From: Streptomyces sp. NBC_01689
GTDB lineage: Bacteria; Actinomycetota; Actinomycetes; Streptomycetales; Streptomycetaceae
NCBI RefSeq assembly: GCF_036250675.1
Contig: NZ_CP109592.1
Location: 7,750,001-7,814,000, forward strand
Reading direction: 5' to 3'
DNA length: 64,000 bases
Under the pieces are notes generated by a model. The model did not search any database and was not told where the DNA came from. It saw only the letters and a program-made list of their open reading frames with translations. Positions within the stretch are counted from its first letter, which is position 1, and each line of letters opens with the position of its first letter. Positions 28,950 through 37,744 of this stretch are shown piece by piece. A program made the translations under genes and the position numbers.

Positions 28950-28962
28950 TGAACTGCGTTCA
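28950..28962. promoter_or_regulatory. Small inverted repeat upstream of the lyase gene
   Basis: TGAAC-TGC-GTTCA lies 22 bp before the lyase start, in a locally AT-richer segment. It could be an operator or the edge of a promoter. Weak evidence. Confidence 0.3.
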
Positions 28963-28983
28963 CATATCTGATCGGAGTGCTCG

Positions 28984-30258
28984 ATGGGTAGAAGACCCCG
29001 TGCGGGCGTGGTCCTGGCGGCCGTGGTCGCCCTCGCGGCCGCCGTCGTCCCGACCGCCTCGGCCCACGAAGGCCGCGCGGCACCGAAGGCCCCGGCCACC
29101 GCGGTCCTCGACGGCGCCAGGCTGCAGCGGACGAAGATCCGCCTGGACCACGGCGACGCCGGACTGCGGCACGCGGTCGCCGGCCTCACGGCGCGGGCCG
29201 ACGGCTGGCTGGACCAGGGCCCCTGGACGGTCGTCGACAAGCCGAAGCCCGCCCCCGGCGGCGACGTCCACGACTACCTCAGCCAGGCCCCGTACTGGTG
29301 GCCCTCGCAGCCCGCGACCGCCGACAACCCGTGGGGCTGCCCGTACGTCCAGCGCGACGGGCAGCGCAACCCCGAGGTCGACACCGGCACCGACCGCCAG
29401 GACGTCGAGAAGGTCTTCGACTCCTCGTACGACCTCGCGCTCGCCTGGTACTACACCGGCAGGAAGCAGTACGCCCAGAAGGCCGCCGACGTCCTGCGCA
29501 CCTGGTTCCTCGCCCCGGCCACCCGGATGAACCCGAACCTGGACCACGGGCAGTTCATCCCCTGCAGGTACGACGGCCGGGCCATCGGCATCATCGACTT
29601 CTCGCAGTCCTACACCAGCGTCCTGGATGCCGTCGCGATCCTCGACACCGGCGCGCCCGGCTGGTCGAGGACCGACCGCACCGCCATGCGCTCCTGGAAC
29701 ACGGACTTCCGCGACTGGCTGCTGAACAGCCCCTTCGGCACCGAGGAGGGCGCCGCCGCCAACAACCACGGCACGTTCTACGACATGCAGCTCGCCGCCC
29801 TCGCGTACGCGACCGGCGACCGGGACCTGGCCCGGCGCACCGTTCTCGCCGCGCGATCCAAGCGCATCGACCCGCAGATCGCCGCCGACGGCACCCAGCC
29901 CCAGGAACTCGCCCGCACCCGCAGCTGGCACTACTCGACCTTCGACCTCGTCGCGTACACCCGCCTCGCGGCCATCGGCCGCCATGTCGGCGTGGACCTG
30001 TGGGCGTACCGGGGGCCGGACGGGCAGAGCCTGTTCAAGGCGGTCGGCCAACTGCTGCCCGCCGCCACGGGGGCGGCTCCGTGGCCCTACCCGGAGCTGG
30101 AGTTCCACCGCTTCGCGGCCGGCGACGTCGTGCACGCGGCGGCCGACGCGGGGGACCGGGCCGCGCGCGCCGCGGTACCGAGGCTGGAGGCACCGCCCGG
30201 CGGCGACCTCTGGGCGCTGCGGCCGGCGGCGGAACAGCTCGACTCCATCGCGGGCTGA
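28984..30258 (+). CDS. Secreted alginate-lyase-family polysaccharide lyase
   Basis: 424 residues. A Sec signal peptide (residues 1-27, VVLAAVVALAAAVVPTASAHE) shows export. The mature part is an alpha/alpha toroid of the alginate-lyase Pfam family. Conserved blocks are APYWWPSQ, the catalytic-type NNHGTFYDMQLAALAYATGD (Asn-Asn-His) and RTRSWHYSTFDLVAYTRLA. The enzyme should cleave a uronate polysaccharide by beta-elimination. The exact polymer (alginate, glucuronan or other) is open. GGAG lies six bases before ATG 28984. There is no carbohydrate-binding module. It stands alone, divergent from the uracil permease. Confidence 0.85.
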   Translation: MGRRPRAGVVLAAVVALAAAVVPTASAHEGRAAPKAPATAVLDGARLQRTKIRLDHGDAGLRHAVAGLTARADGWLDQGPWTVVDKPKPAPGGDVHDYLSQAPYWWPSQPATADNPWGCPYVQRDGQRNPEVDTGTDRQDVEKVFDSSYDLALAWYYTGRKQYAQKAADVLRTWFLAPATRMNPNLDHGQFIPCRYDGRAIGIIDFSQSYTSVLDAVAILDTGAPGWSRTDRTAMRSWNTDFRDWLLNSPFGTEEGAAANNHGTFYDMQLAALAYATGDRDLARRTVLAARSKRIDPQIAADGTQPQELARTRSWHYSTFDLVAYTRLAAIGRHVGVDLWAYRGPDGQSLFKAVGQLLPAATGAAPWPYPELEFHRFAAGDVVHAAADAGDRAARAAVPRLEAPPGGDLWALRPAAEQLDSIAG

Positions 30259-30380
30259 CCCGGCGGTCCGTGCGCGGGCCGGCCCGGCGGCGTACGAACA
30301 CCCTGATCAGGGGCTCCTGAGCGGCTGCTTAGGATGGGGTGCCCCCACCGCCCCTACCGGCACCCTCAGGAGCCCCGCCC

Positions 30381-30851
30381 GTGACCGCCGAAGCCGCTGC
30401 CGTCCCCGTCGCCGCCCCCGCCCTCCCGTACGGGAGACTGCTCCCCGTCGCCGTCCACTTCGACGACCTCGACGCCCTCGGGCTGCTGCACAACGCCCGC
30501 TACCCGGTGCTGGTCGAACGCGCGTGGACCGCGTTGTGGAGCGAGTACGGGTTCCGCTTCGAGGGCGACTGGGAGGCGGCGGGCGACGCCTGCAACGCGG
30601 TCAGGGAGCTCCGGATCGGTTACGAGGCGCCGGTCGTCCGGCCCGGCGCGTACGCCGTCCACCTGTGGCTGGAACGGCTCGGCGACACCGGGCTGACCTA
30701 CGGCTTCCGCTTCTGCTCGGCCGACGGATCGGTCACCTACGCGCGCGGTACCCGGGTCCTGGTCCGGCTCGACGCCGGCACGCTGCGTCCGACCTCGTGG
30801 AGCGACCGCTTCAGGGCCGTGGGTCGGGAACTGCTGCGCTCGGGCGACTGA
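30381..30851 (+). CDS. Hotdog-fold acyl-CoA thioesterase (4HBT family)
   Basis: 156 residues. The hotdog signature VHFDDLDALGLLHNARYPVLVERAWTALW (about residues 22-50) includes the conserved Asp and Asn-x-x-Tyr positions. GTG 30381 has AGGAG eight bases upstream; the frame is open further back, but without support. It probably hydrolyses an acyl-CoA. Its 3' end overlaps the convergent MFS gene by 41 bp. Confidence 0.85.
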   Translation: MTAEAAAVPVAAPALPYGRLLPVAVHFDDLDALGLLHNARYPVLVERAWTALWSEYGFRFEGDWEAAGDACNAVRELRIGYEAPVVRPGAYAVHLWLERLGDTGLTYGFRFCSADGSVTYARGTRVLVRLDAGTLRPTSWSDRFRAVGRELLRSGD

Positions 30852-32046
30852 CCTTCGGACGGTCGCGCTCGCCCGCGCGCAGCACGCCCGCGAACACGGC
30901 GAGACCGCTCGCCAGGACCGTGACCAGTCCGAACGACACCACCAGACTGGTGGCCTGGGCCAGCGAGCCGATCGCGCTCGGCGCGACCAGACCCGAGGTG
31001 TACGTGATGGTGGCGACGCCCGCGATGGCCTGACTGGGGTTCGGTCCTGCGTGCCCCGCCGCGGCGAAGCAGAGCGGGACGACGACCGCGATCCCGAGAC
31101 CCAGCAGGGCGAAGCCGCCCATGGCGACCGCGGGATCGCCCGCGACGACGACGAGCAGTCCGCCGAGCACGGCTAGCGCCCCGCCCGCGCGCACCGTGCG
31201 CACCGCGCCGAACCGGTTCACCACGGCGTCGCCGATGAGCCGGGCCAGCGCCATGGTCAGCATGAAACCGGTCGTCGACGCCGCCGCGAGTCCGGCCGAG
31301 GTGCCGAGCTCGTCCTTGAGGTAGACCGCCGACCAGTCGAGGCTCGCGCCCTCGGCGAACACGGCGCAGAAGCCGATCGCACCGATGACCAGGGCGGACT
31401 TCGGCGGCAGCGCGAAGCGCGGCGGGGGGACCTCGTCCTCGGTCGGACGCAGGTCGAGGACCCAGCGGCAGGCGGTGAGGCCGAGGACCGTCAGGACCCC
31501 GGCCGCCAGCGCGTGGTGCAGACGCGCGTCCGCACCGAGGTGCGCGGCGAGGGTGCCGCCCGCCGACCCGACCAGCGCGCCCGCGCTCCACATGCCGTGC
31601 AGCCCCGACATGATCGACCTGCCGAGGCGGTTCTCGATCTCGACGCCGAGCGCGTTCATCGCCACGTCCGCCATGCCCGCCGAGGCGCCGTAGACGAAGA
31701 GGGCCAGGCACAGGGTGTAGAGGTTCGGCGCGACGGACGGCAGGACCAGCGCCAGCGTCCACAGGGAGATCAGGCCGCGCAGCGCGGCGCGGGCCCCGAA
31801 GCGGTGGCTGATGCGGCCCGCCAGTGGCATCGCGAGGGAGGCGCCGATGGCCGGGAACGCCAGCGCCAGCCCGAGCTGGCCCGTGCTGACGGATGCGTGG
31901 TCCTGGATCCAGGGCACCCGGGTGGCGAACGAACCCGTCACCGCCCCGTGCACGGCGAACACCGCGGCCACGGCGTACCGGGCCCGCTTCACCCCGACCG
32001 GGTCCCCGACCACGTCGTCACCCGACCTTCCGGTCACTCTCGTCAT
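30811..32046 (-). CDS. MFS transporter (FucP/YbjJ-like)
   Basis: 411 residues with about twelve membrane segments (AVAAVFAVHGAVTGSFATRVPWIQDH..., FGARAALRGLISLWTLALVLP, PNPSQAIAGVATITYTSGLVAPSAIGSLAQ). The opening resembles YbjJ-type transporters. ATG 32046 has GGGAGG upstream. It is divergent from a ROK-family regulator with a strong inverted repeat between them, so it is probably the regulated gene. The substrate is unknown; ROK partners often sense sugars. Its 3' end overlaps the convergent thioesterase gene. Confidence 0.9.
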   Translation of the reverse strand: MTRVTGRSGDDVVGDPVGVKRARYAVAAVFAVHGAVTGSFATRVPWIQDHASVSTGQLGLALAFPAIGASLAMPLAGRISHRFGARAALRGLISLWTLALVLPSVAPNLYTLCLALFVYGASAGMADVAMNALGVEIENRLGRSIMSGLHGMWSAGALVGSAGGTLAAHLGADARLHHALAAGVLTVLGLTACRWVLDLRPTEDEVPPPRFALPPKSALVIGAIGFCAVFAEGASLDWSAVYLKDELGTSAGLAAASTTGFMLTMALARLIGDAVVNRFGAVRTVRAGGALAVLGGLLVVVAGDPAVAMGGFALLGLGIAVVVPLCFAAAGHAGPNPSQAIAGVATITYTSGLVAPSAIGSLAQATSLVVSFGLVTVLASGLAVFAGVLRAGERDRPKVSRPSAAVPDPRP

Positions 32047-32087
32047 TCCCGCCCTCCCGGCTCCGCTCCCCATGGTGCGGCCGTAAA

Positions 32088-32110
32088 CTATCAGGGACCC
32101 TGCCTGATAG
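32088..32110. promoter_or_regulatory. Inverted repeat between MFS and ROK genes, candidate ROK operator
   Basis: CTATCAGG and CCTGATAG are perfect 8-bp arms around GACCCTG, and an inner CAGGG-A-CCCTG lies within. The site is AT-rich against its surroundings and sits midway between the divergent starts, 42 bp from the MFS gene and 97 bp from the ROK gene. Confidence 0.7.
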
Positions 32111-32206
32111 ATAGTCGATATACAGGCGGCACACCGGCCGTCGGTGCCGGACAGCCGAACGCCCCGGGCCGCGTGCCCGCGGGCCCCGCCGATCTGGGAG
32201 GACTCC

Positions 32207-33472
32207 GTGGTCTGGGAAGATCCCGGCATGCCCGCATCTCCGAGCACGGCCCGGGCCATCAACGACCGGCTCGCCCTGCGGCTGCTGCAGCAGGAGGGCC
32301 CGTTGACGGCCGGACAGCTGAAGCAGCTCACGGGCCTGTCCCGGCCCACCGTCGCCGACCTCGTCGAGCGTCTGACCGTCGCCGGACTGATCTCGGTCGT
32401 GGGGGAGTCGGGGGAGCAGCGGCGCGGCCCGAACGCCCGGCTGTACGGGATCGTCGCGGACCGGGCACAACTGGCCGCGCTCGACGTCCGTACCGAAGGC
32501 GTCACGGTGGTCGTCGCCGACCTGCTCGGCGCGGAACTCGCCCGGGCGTCGGTGCCCATCACCGACGACGCGGGCACCGGCCCCGCCGTCGAGCAGGCGG
32601 TCGCCCTGGTGGAGCGGGCCGCGAAGGAGGCCGGGGCGGAACGGCTGCACACCGTCGGCGTCGGCGCGCCCGGCCTCATCGACCCCGCCAGCGGGGAACT
32701 CCGGGACTCCTCCGGCCTGCCCGCATGGCACCGCCGGCTGGTCGCGGCCCTCCAGGAGCGCCTGCCCGCCCGCGTCATCGTCGAGAACGAGACGAACCTC
32801 GCCGCGCTCGCCGAGCAGCGCGACGGCGCGGCCCGGGACCGGGGCACCTTCGTCCTTCTCTGGCTCGGCCACGGCACCGGTGCGGCCGTCGTCCTCGACG
32901 GCCGGCTCCGCCGCGGGGCCTCCGGCGGCACCGGCGAGATCGGGTTCCTGCCGGTGCCGGGGACCGCCACGCTGCCGTCGGCCACGGACTGCGAGGGGGG
33001 CTTCCACTCGCTGGCGGGGGGTGCCGCGATCGCCGGACTCGCCGCGGCGTACGGGCTGACGGTGACGGGGTCCGGCGGTGAACCACCGGCGGCGGCCCTG
33101 GTCCGCGCGGCGGTGGCGGCCGTCACCCCGTCCTCTTCTTCTTCCTCCCCCGCCTCCCGCTCCTCCTCCGCCGCCGGCTCCCCGTACGGCCCGTCGGACC
33201 GGTTCCTCGCGGCCCTGGCGGACCGCCTCGCCGTCGGTGCCGCGTCCGTCGTGGCCGTCCTCGACCCCGGCTGTGTGGTGCTCGGCGGCGAGGTGGGGCA
33301 GGCGGGCGGGGAGGAGCTGGCGGCACGGGTCGGTGAGCGGCTGGCCCGGATGTCCCCGCTGCCGGCCGAGGTGCGCGCCGGAGTGCTGGGCGGAGGGGCG
33401 GTGCTGCGCGGTGCGCTCCTGACCGCCCGGGAGTCGGCCCAGGACGACCTCTTCACGCCGCACCCGCGCTGA
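32207..33472 (+). CDS. ROK-family transcriptional regulator
   Basis: About 421 residues. The N-terminal winged HTH (INDRLALRLLQQEGPLTAGQLKQLTGLSRPTVADLVERLTVAGLI) is followed by a ROK sugar-kinase-like domain (LAALDVRTEGVTVVVADLLG, VGVGAPGLID, VENETNLAAL, GHGTGAAVVLDG). The usual ROK zinc motif (CxCGxxGC) is missing: the position reads TDCEGGFHSLAGG. A low-complexity serine run (SSSSSSPASRSSSAAGS) interrupts the C-terminal half. GTG 32207 follows GGGAGG. It is probably a repressor of the divergent MFS gene. Confidence 0.9.
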   Translation: MVWEDPGMPASPSTARAINDRLALRLLQQEGPLTAGQLKQLTGLSRPTVADLVERLTVAGLISVVGESGEQRRGPNARLYGIVADRAQLAALDVRTEGVTVVVADLLGAELARASVPITDDAGTGPAVEQAVALVERAAKEAGAERLHTVGVGAPGLIDPASGELRDSSGLPAWHRRLVAALQERLPARVIVENETNLAALAEQRDGAARDRGTFVLLWLGHGTGAAVVLDGRLRRGASGGTGEIGFLPVPGTATLPSATDCEGGFHSLAGGAAIAGLAAAYGLTVTGSGGEPPAAALVRAAVAAVTPSSSSSSPASRSSSAAGSPYGPSDRFLAALADRLAVGAASVVAVLDPGCVVLGGEVGQAGGEELAARVGERLARMSPLPAEVRAGVLGGGAVLRGALLTARESAQDDLFTPHPR

Positions 33473-33674
33473 CCGGCCGCACCCGCGCCGACCTGCCGCG
33501 TCCGCACCGATCCGCCCCGCGGTCGAAGCTCCCGGCGCGCGGTCCCGTGGCCGTCCGGCGTGGTGCCGCTCCCCGTTGGGGAGACCCGGCGGCGGGGCAA
33601 GGGCCTCCGTCACCGCCGCCGGGTCGCTCAGGGGGCGAGTAGGCCACCTCGGCTTCTGCAAACCTTGATCGCCG

Positions 33675-33716
33675 ACCCTAAGAGGACTAGACCAGACCGT
33701 CAATAGGTATGGACCA
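33675..33716 (-). promoter_or_regulatory. Orphan chitinase-type promoter with two DasR-like operator repeats
   Basis: Read on the minus strand, TTGACG (33698-33703) and TAGGGT (33675-33680) are 17 bp apart. TGGTCCATACCT (33705-33716) and TGGTCTAGTCCT (33683-33694) flank the -35 box. This is the layout of the chitinase promoter at 50845-50885, and 16 bases (TAAGAGGACTAGACCA on the plus strand) are identical between the two. No chitinase lies downstream; the minus strand runs into the 3' end of the ROK gene. The remainder of the gap 33473-33674 shows no gene. Confidence 0.7.
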
Positions 33717-33762
33717 ATATCCGTGTTGTCGTCAAGTATGCGAGGCCGGACGGGAGTTGACC

Positions 33763-33843
33763 ATGCCTGAGCCGCCGCAGAACTCCCCGCACAAGTCCAT
33801 CCGAACGGCCTGTGAGGCAGCCCACAGAAGTTCATATGCATGA
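33763..33843 (+). CDS. Possible 26-residue ORF upstream of the FMN riboswitch
   Basis: ATG 33763 has GGGAG six bases before it and opens a 26-codon frame (MPEPPQNSPHKSIRTACEAA, then HRSSYA) ending 41 bp before the riboswitch. It resembles nothing I know. The spacing of the ribosome site is the only positive evidence. Confidence 0.25.
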   Translation: MPEPPQNSPHKSIRTACEAAHRSSYA

Positions 33844-33884
33844 GCATGGACAGGGCGTGGCACACTGATGATGTACCAGAAGCA

Positions 33885-34011
33885 GCGCACTCCGGGGTCG
33901 GTGAAAGTCCGAACCGGCGGTTACAGTCCGCGACCCGGTCGCTTCCAGCGGCCGGTTGACCAGGTGAAATTCCTGGACCGACGGTTAAAGTCCGGATGGG
34001 AGGCAGTGCGC
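33885..34011 (+). promoter_or_regulatory. FMN riboswitch (RFN element)
   Basis: The conserved RFN blocks are present in order: GGGGTCGGTGAAAGTCCGAA, CCGGCGGTTACAGTCCGCGA, GGTTGACCAGGTGAAATTCC, TGGACCGACGGTTAAAGTCC and GGATGGGAGGCAGTGCGC. P1 is GCGCAC (33885-33890) with GTGCGC (34006-34011). It binds FMN and represses the ribE-ribM-ribAB-ribH operon. Between it and ribE, GGCAGTGCGCG (34002-34012) can pair with TGCGCGCTGCC (34028-34038), an alternative that excludes P1. Confidence 0.97.
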
Positions 34012-34165
34012 GGCGGGCGGGCATTCGTGCGCGCTGCCGGTTGTCGTGACATGTCCTGCGGGACAGGTCCCTTTCGGCATCGTTCCCGGTGTCGTCGTCC
34101 GTTTCCATCTGTCGTCATCGACAGGCCCCGGAGTCCGTGCCCCATGAGGCAGGAGGACCCGGGAA

Positions 34166-34801
34166 GTGTTCACCGGAATCGTCGAAGAGCTGGGTGAGGT
34201 CACCGCCGTCGAGAATCTCGACGAGGCCTCCCGCTTCCGTCTGCGCGGACCCGTCGTCACGCAGGGCGCGCGGCACGGCGACTCCATCGCCGTGAACGGG
34301 GTCTGTCTCACCGTCGTCGACCACGAGGGCGACGAATTCACCGCCGACGTCATGGCGGAGACCCTGAAACGCTCCAGCCTCGGTGCCCTCACCGTCGGCT
34401 CCCGCGTCAACCTCGAACGTCCCATGGCCGTCGGCGACCGCCTCGGCGGACACATCGTCCAGGGCCACGTCGACGGCACCGGCACGGTCCTCGCACGCAC
34501 GCCGTCCGAGCACTGGGAGATCGTGAAGATCTCGCTCCCCGCGGACCTCACCCGCTACGTGGTCGTGAAGGGCTCCATCACCGTCGACGGCATCAGCCTG
34601 ACGGTGGTCGACGCGGGCCCGGACCACTTCACCGTCAGCCTCATCCCCACCACCCTCGACCTGACCACGCTCGGCCGCAAGCAGCCCGGCGACCCGGTCA
34701 ACCTCGAGGTGGACGTCATCGCCAAGTACGTCGAGCGGCTGCTCGGCGCCCGGGGCGAGCAGCCGGTCGCGCTGCCCGACACCTCGGGGGGCCGGCCGTG
34801 A
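34166..34801 (+). CDS. ribE: Riboflavin synthase alpha chain
   Basis: 211 residues, two tandem lumazine-binding domains (residues 1-97 and 98-195). The first begins [17 protein letters not shown], with [10 protein letters not shown]. The second has [14 protein letters not shown] and [10 protein letters not shown]. It dismutates two 6,7-dimethyl-8-ribityllumazine molecules into riboflavin. GTG 34166 has AGGAGG nine bases upstream. It is the first gene behind the FMN riboswitch and overlaps the next gene by four bases. Confidence 0.97.
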   Translation: MFTGIVEELGEVTAVENLDEASRFRLRGPVVTQGARHGDSIAVNGVCLTVVDHEGDEFTADVMAETLKRSSLGALTVGSRVNLERPMAVGDRLGGHIVQGHVDGTGTVLARTPSEHWEIVKISLPADLTRYVVVKGSITVDGISLTVVDAGPDHFTVSLIPTTLDLTTLGRKQPGDPVNLEVDVIAKYVERLLGARGEQPVALPDTSGGRP

Positions 34802-35436
34802 ACTGGCTCAACTCCGAGGCGTTCACCCTCTTCGGACAGCACATCAAGTGGTCGGACATGACCGGCAACGTGATCGGTCTGATCGGCCTCGCGCTCGGCT
34901 GGCGACGCTCCGTCTGGAGCTGGCCCGTCCAGCTCCTGTCCGGTGTCGTCCTGCTCACCGCCTTCGCCTCGGCCCATCTCTCCGGCAGCGCCGGAAAGCA
35001 GCTCGTGGTCATCGTCGTCGCCCTGTGGGGCTGGTGGCAGTGGAACCGCGGCCGGGGCCAGGACGGCGGCGTCGCCGTACGGTTCGCCACCTGGCGCGAG
35101 CGCGGCGTGCTGGCCGGCTCCGCCGCCGTCGGCACCCTCGCGGTGAGCGCCCTGTTCCACGCGTATCCGTCGCTGTCCTGGGACCCCTGGCCGGACGCCT
35201 ACATCTTCGTGGGCACGGTCGTCGCCATGTACGCCCAGGCCCGCGGCATGGTCGAGTTCTGGTTCGCCTGGCTGCTGGTCGACGTGGTGGGCGTCCCGCT
35301 CAACTTCGCCAACGGCTTCGCCTTCTCCGGTTTTGTCTACGTCGTCTACGGCGCGCTCGTCCTGTGGGGCATGCGCGACTGGTGGCTGCGCTCCCGCAAG
35401 GCCGGGCAGCCCCTCCTGGAAGGAGTCCCGGCATGA
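34798..35436 (+). CDS. ribM: PnuC-family transporter, RibM-type riboflavin transporter
   Basis: 212 residues with seven or eight membrane segments and the PnuC-fold motifs [28 protein letters not shown] and [16 protein letters not shown]. PnuC proteins import NMN or nicotinamide riboside. The copy in Streptomyces rib operons, RibM of S. davaonensis, is known to transport riboflavin and roseoflavin. Its place between ribE and ribAB, overlapping both by four bases and behind an FMN riboswitch, supports flavin transport here too. It needs no energy-coupling partner gene, and none is present. Confidence 0.88.
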   Translation: MNWLNSEAFTLFGQHIKWSDMTGNVIGLIGLALGWRRSVWSWPVQLLSGVVLLTAFASAHLSGSAGKQLVVIVVALWGWWQWNRGRGQDGGVAVRFATWRERGVLAGSAAVGTLAVSALFHAYPSLSWDPWPDAYIFVGTVVAMYAQARGMVEFWFAWLLVDVVGVPLNFANGFAFSGFVYVVYGALVLWGMRDWWLRSRKAGQPLLEGVPA

Positions 35437-36770
35437 CCGCCGCACCCGTCTGGTACAGCACCGGGCACGATCAGGACGTCTCGGACCTGGCGCTCGACCC
35501 GGTCGAGCGGGCCATCGCCGACATCGCGGCGGGCCGGCCGATCGTGGTCGTCGACGACGAGGACCGGGAGAACGAGGGCGACCTCGTCATCGCCGCCGAG
35601 AAGGCGACCCCCGAGATCATCGCGTTCATGATGAGCGAGTGCCGCGGCCTGATCTGCGCGCCCATGGAGGGCGACGAACTCGACCGCCTCCAGCTCCCTC
35701 AGATGGTCGACAACAACACCGAGTCGATGAGGACGGCCTTCACGGTTTCCGTGGACGCCTCCGGCGCCCACGGCGTGACCACCGGCATCTCGGCCGCCGA
35801 CCGCGCCACCACCCTCCGGCTGCTGGCCGGGGGCCGGGCCGGGGCGGGCGACTTCGTGCGGCCGGGTCACATCTTCCCGCTGCGCGCGCGGCCCGGCGGT
35901 GTCCTCGTCCGCAACGGCCACACCGAGGCGGCCGTCGACCTGGCCCGCCTCGCCGGACTGCGCCCCGCGGGCGCCATCGTGGAGATCGCGGGGGAGGACG
36001 GCCGCATGCTGCGCCTCCCCGAACTCGTCCCGTTCGCCCGCAAGCACGGTCTGACCATCATCTCCATCGAGGACCTGGTCACCTACCGCCGCTCCCTCCA
36101 GGTCCCCGCCCCGCTCGACCAGGAGGCACCCGCGGCCGGCCCCGCGGTCCGCCGCGAGGCCAGGACGCAACTGCCCACCGCCTTCGGTGAGTTCACGGCC
36201 TACGGCTACCGGTCCACCGCCGACGGGGTCGAGCACGTCGCCCTCGTCCACGGCGAGATCGGCGACGGCGAGGACGTCCTCGTCCGCGTCCACTCCGAGT
36301 GCCTGACCGGCGACGTCCTCCACTCGCTGCGCTGCGACTGCGGCCCCCAGTTGCAGACCTCCCTGCAGCGCATCCAGGCCGAGGGCCGGGGCGTCGTCGT
36401 CTATCTGCGCGGACACGAGGGACGCGGCATCGGACTGCTGTCCAAACTGCGCGCCTACGAGCTCCAGGAACGCGGCCGCGACACCCTCGACGCCAACCTC
36501 GAACTCGGCCTGCCCGCGGACGCCCGCGACTACGGCGCGAGCGCGCGGATCCTGGAGGACCTCGGCGTCCACAGCCTGCGCCTGATGACCAACAACCCCG
36601 AGAAGACCGACGCCCTCGTCCGGAACGGCCTGCGGGTCACCCGGCGGGAGCCGATGCCCGTCCAGGCGGGCGAGCACAACCTCCGCTACCTGCGCACCAA
36701 GCGGGACCGGATGGGGCACGACCTGCCGTGGCTGGAGACGCCCGCCGCCTCCGCCTGCGGCAGCCAGTGA
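35433..36770 (+). CDS. ribAB: Bifunctional DHBP synthase/GTP cyclohydrolase II
   Basis: 445 residues. The N-terminal DHBP synthase domain (about 20-225) has [16 protein letters not shown] and [14 protein letters not shown] and makes the four-carbon precursor from ribulose 5-phosphate. The C-terminal GTP cyclohydrolase II domain (about 235-430) has the zinc cysteines in [18 protein letters not shown] and the [10 protein letters not shown] motif. Both halves look active, so both entry reactions of riboflavin synthesis are on one polypeptide. ATG 35433 overlaps the ribM stop (ATGA). Confidence 0.97.
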   Translation: MTAAPVWYSTGHDQDVSDLALDPVERAIADIAAGRPIVVVDDEDRENEGDLVIAAEKATPEIIAFMMSECRGLICAPMEGDELDRLQLPQMVDNNTESMRTAFTVSVDASGAHGVTTGISAADRATTLRLLAGGRAGAGDFVRPGHIFPLRARPGGVLVRNGHTEAAVDLARLAGLRPAGAIVEIAGEDGRMLRLPELVPFARKHGLTIISIEDLVTYRRSLQVPAPLDQEAPAAGPAVRREARTQLPTAFGEFTAYGYRSTADGVEHVALVHGEIGDGEDVLVRVHSECLTGDVLHSLRCDCGPQLQTSLQRIQAEGRGVVVYLRGHEGRGIGLLSKLRAYELQERGRDTLDANLELGLPADARDYGASARILEDLGVHSLRLMTNNPEKTDALVRNGLRVTRREPMPVQAGEHNLRYLRTKRDRMGHDLPWLETPAASACGSQ

Positions 36771-36880
36771 CACCGCGGGAGGCAGCTCCCGCGGCCGCCA
36801 CGGGCGACGCAATCCAGTACCACCCGATCCAGTAACGACAGTACGACCGGCAACACAGCACAGAGGCACTGAGGAGAGAC

Positions 36881-37366
36881 GTGAGCGGCAAGGGTGCACC
36901 CGAACTGTCCGTACGCAACTGCGGCGACCTGCGCGTCGCGGTCATCGCGGCACAGTGGCACGAAAAGGTGATGGACGGTCTCGTGGACGGCGCGCTGCGC
37001 GCCCTGCACGAGCTGGGGATCGACGAGCCGACCCTGCTGAGGGTCCCGGGCAGCTTCGAGCTCCCGGTCGTCGCCAAGGTCCTGGCGGGCCGCGGCTACG
37101 ACGCCGTCGTCGCGCTCGGCGTCGTCATCCGCGGCGGCACACCGCACTTCGAATATGTTTGCCAGGGCGTCACGCAGGGCCTCACCCAGGTCTCCATCGA
37201 CACCGGCGTCCCCATCGGCTTCGGCGTACTGACCTGTGACACCGAGGAGCAGGCCCTGGACCGTGCGGGCATCGAGGGCTCCCGCGAGGACAAGGGCCAC
37301 GAGGCGGTGACGGCCGCCGTGGCGACCGCGGCCACACTGCGCTCGGTATCCGAACCCTGGCGCTGA
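36881..37366 (+). CDS. ribH: 6,7-dimethyl-8-ribityllumazine synthase
   Basis: 161 residues, normal length. It condenses the four-carbon RibB product with the pyrimidine intermediate, forming capsid-like shells in many bacteria. Motifs: [48 protein letters not shown] and the [18 protein letters not shown] region. GTG 36881 follows GAGGAG. It lies 110 bp after ribAB, and hisE follows 34 bp later, so riboflavin and histidine genes are probably cotranscribed. Confidence 0.97.
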   Translation: MSGKGAPELSVRNCGDLRVAVIAAQWHEKVMDGLVDGALRALHELGIDEPTLLRVPGSFELPVVAKVLAGRGYDAVVALGVVIRGGTPHFEYVCQGVTQGLTQVSIDTGVPIGFGVLTCDTEEQALDRAGIEGSREDKGHEAVTAAVATAATLRSVSEPWR

Positions 37367-37400
37367 GGCACCGGCTCCACCGCGTAGGGTGGGCAGCACC

Positions 37401-37673
37401 ATGTCCAAGAAGACGTTCGAGGAGCTCTTCACCGAGCTCCAGCAGAAGGCCGCCTCCGGCGACCCCGCCACCTCCCGCACCGCCGAACTGGTCGGCAAGG
37501 GCGTCCATGCCATCGGCAAGAAGGTCGTCGAAGAGGCCGCAGAGGTCTGGATGGCCGCCGAGTACGAGGGCAAGGACGCCGCGGCCGAGGAGATCTCGCA
37601 GCTCCTGTACCACGTCCAGGTGATGATGGTGGCGCGCGGAATCTCCCTCGACGACGTGTACGCCCACCTCTGA
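37401..37673 (+). CDS. hisE: Phosphoribosyl-ATP pyrophosphatase
   Basis: 90 residues, an all-alpha MazG-like enzyme doing the second step of histidine synthesis. Key features are [37 protein letters not shown] with the metal-binding EExxE and ExxD positions. ATG 37401 gives the usual [10 protein letters not shown] start; GTG 37389 is also in frame but unsupported. hisG follows 71 bp later, the usual actinobacterial hisE-hisG pair. Confidence 0.96.
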   Translation: MSKKTFEELFTELQQKAASGDPATSRTAELVGKGVHAIGKKVVEEAAEVWMAAEYEGKDAAAEEISQLLYHVQVMMVARGISLDDVYAHL

Positions 37674-37744
37674 GCCACGCCCCGCACCCAGCCGACGTAC
37701 GAACCGACAGACGTACGCACGAACGAACGAAGGAAGCCGACCTC

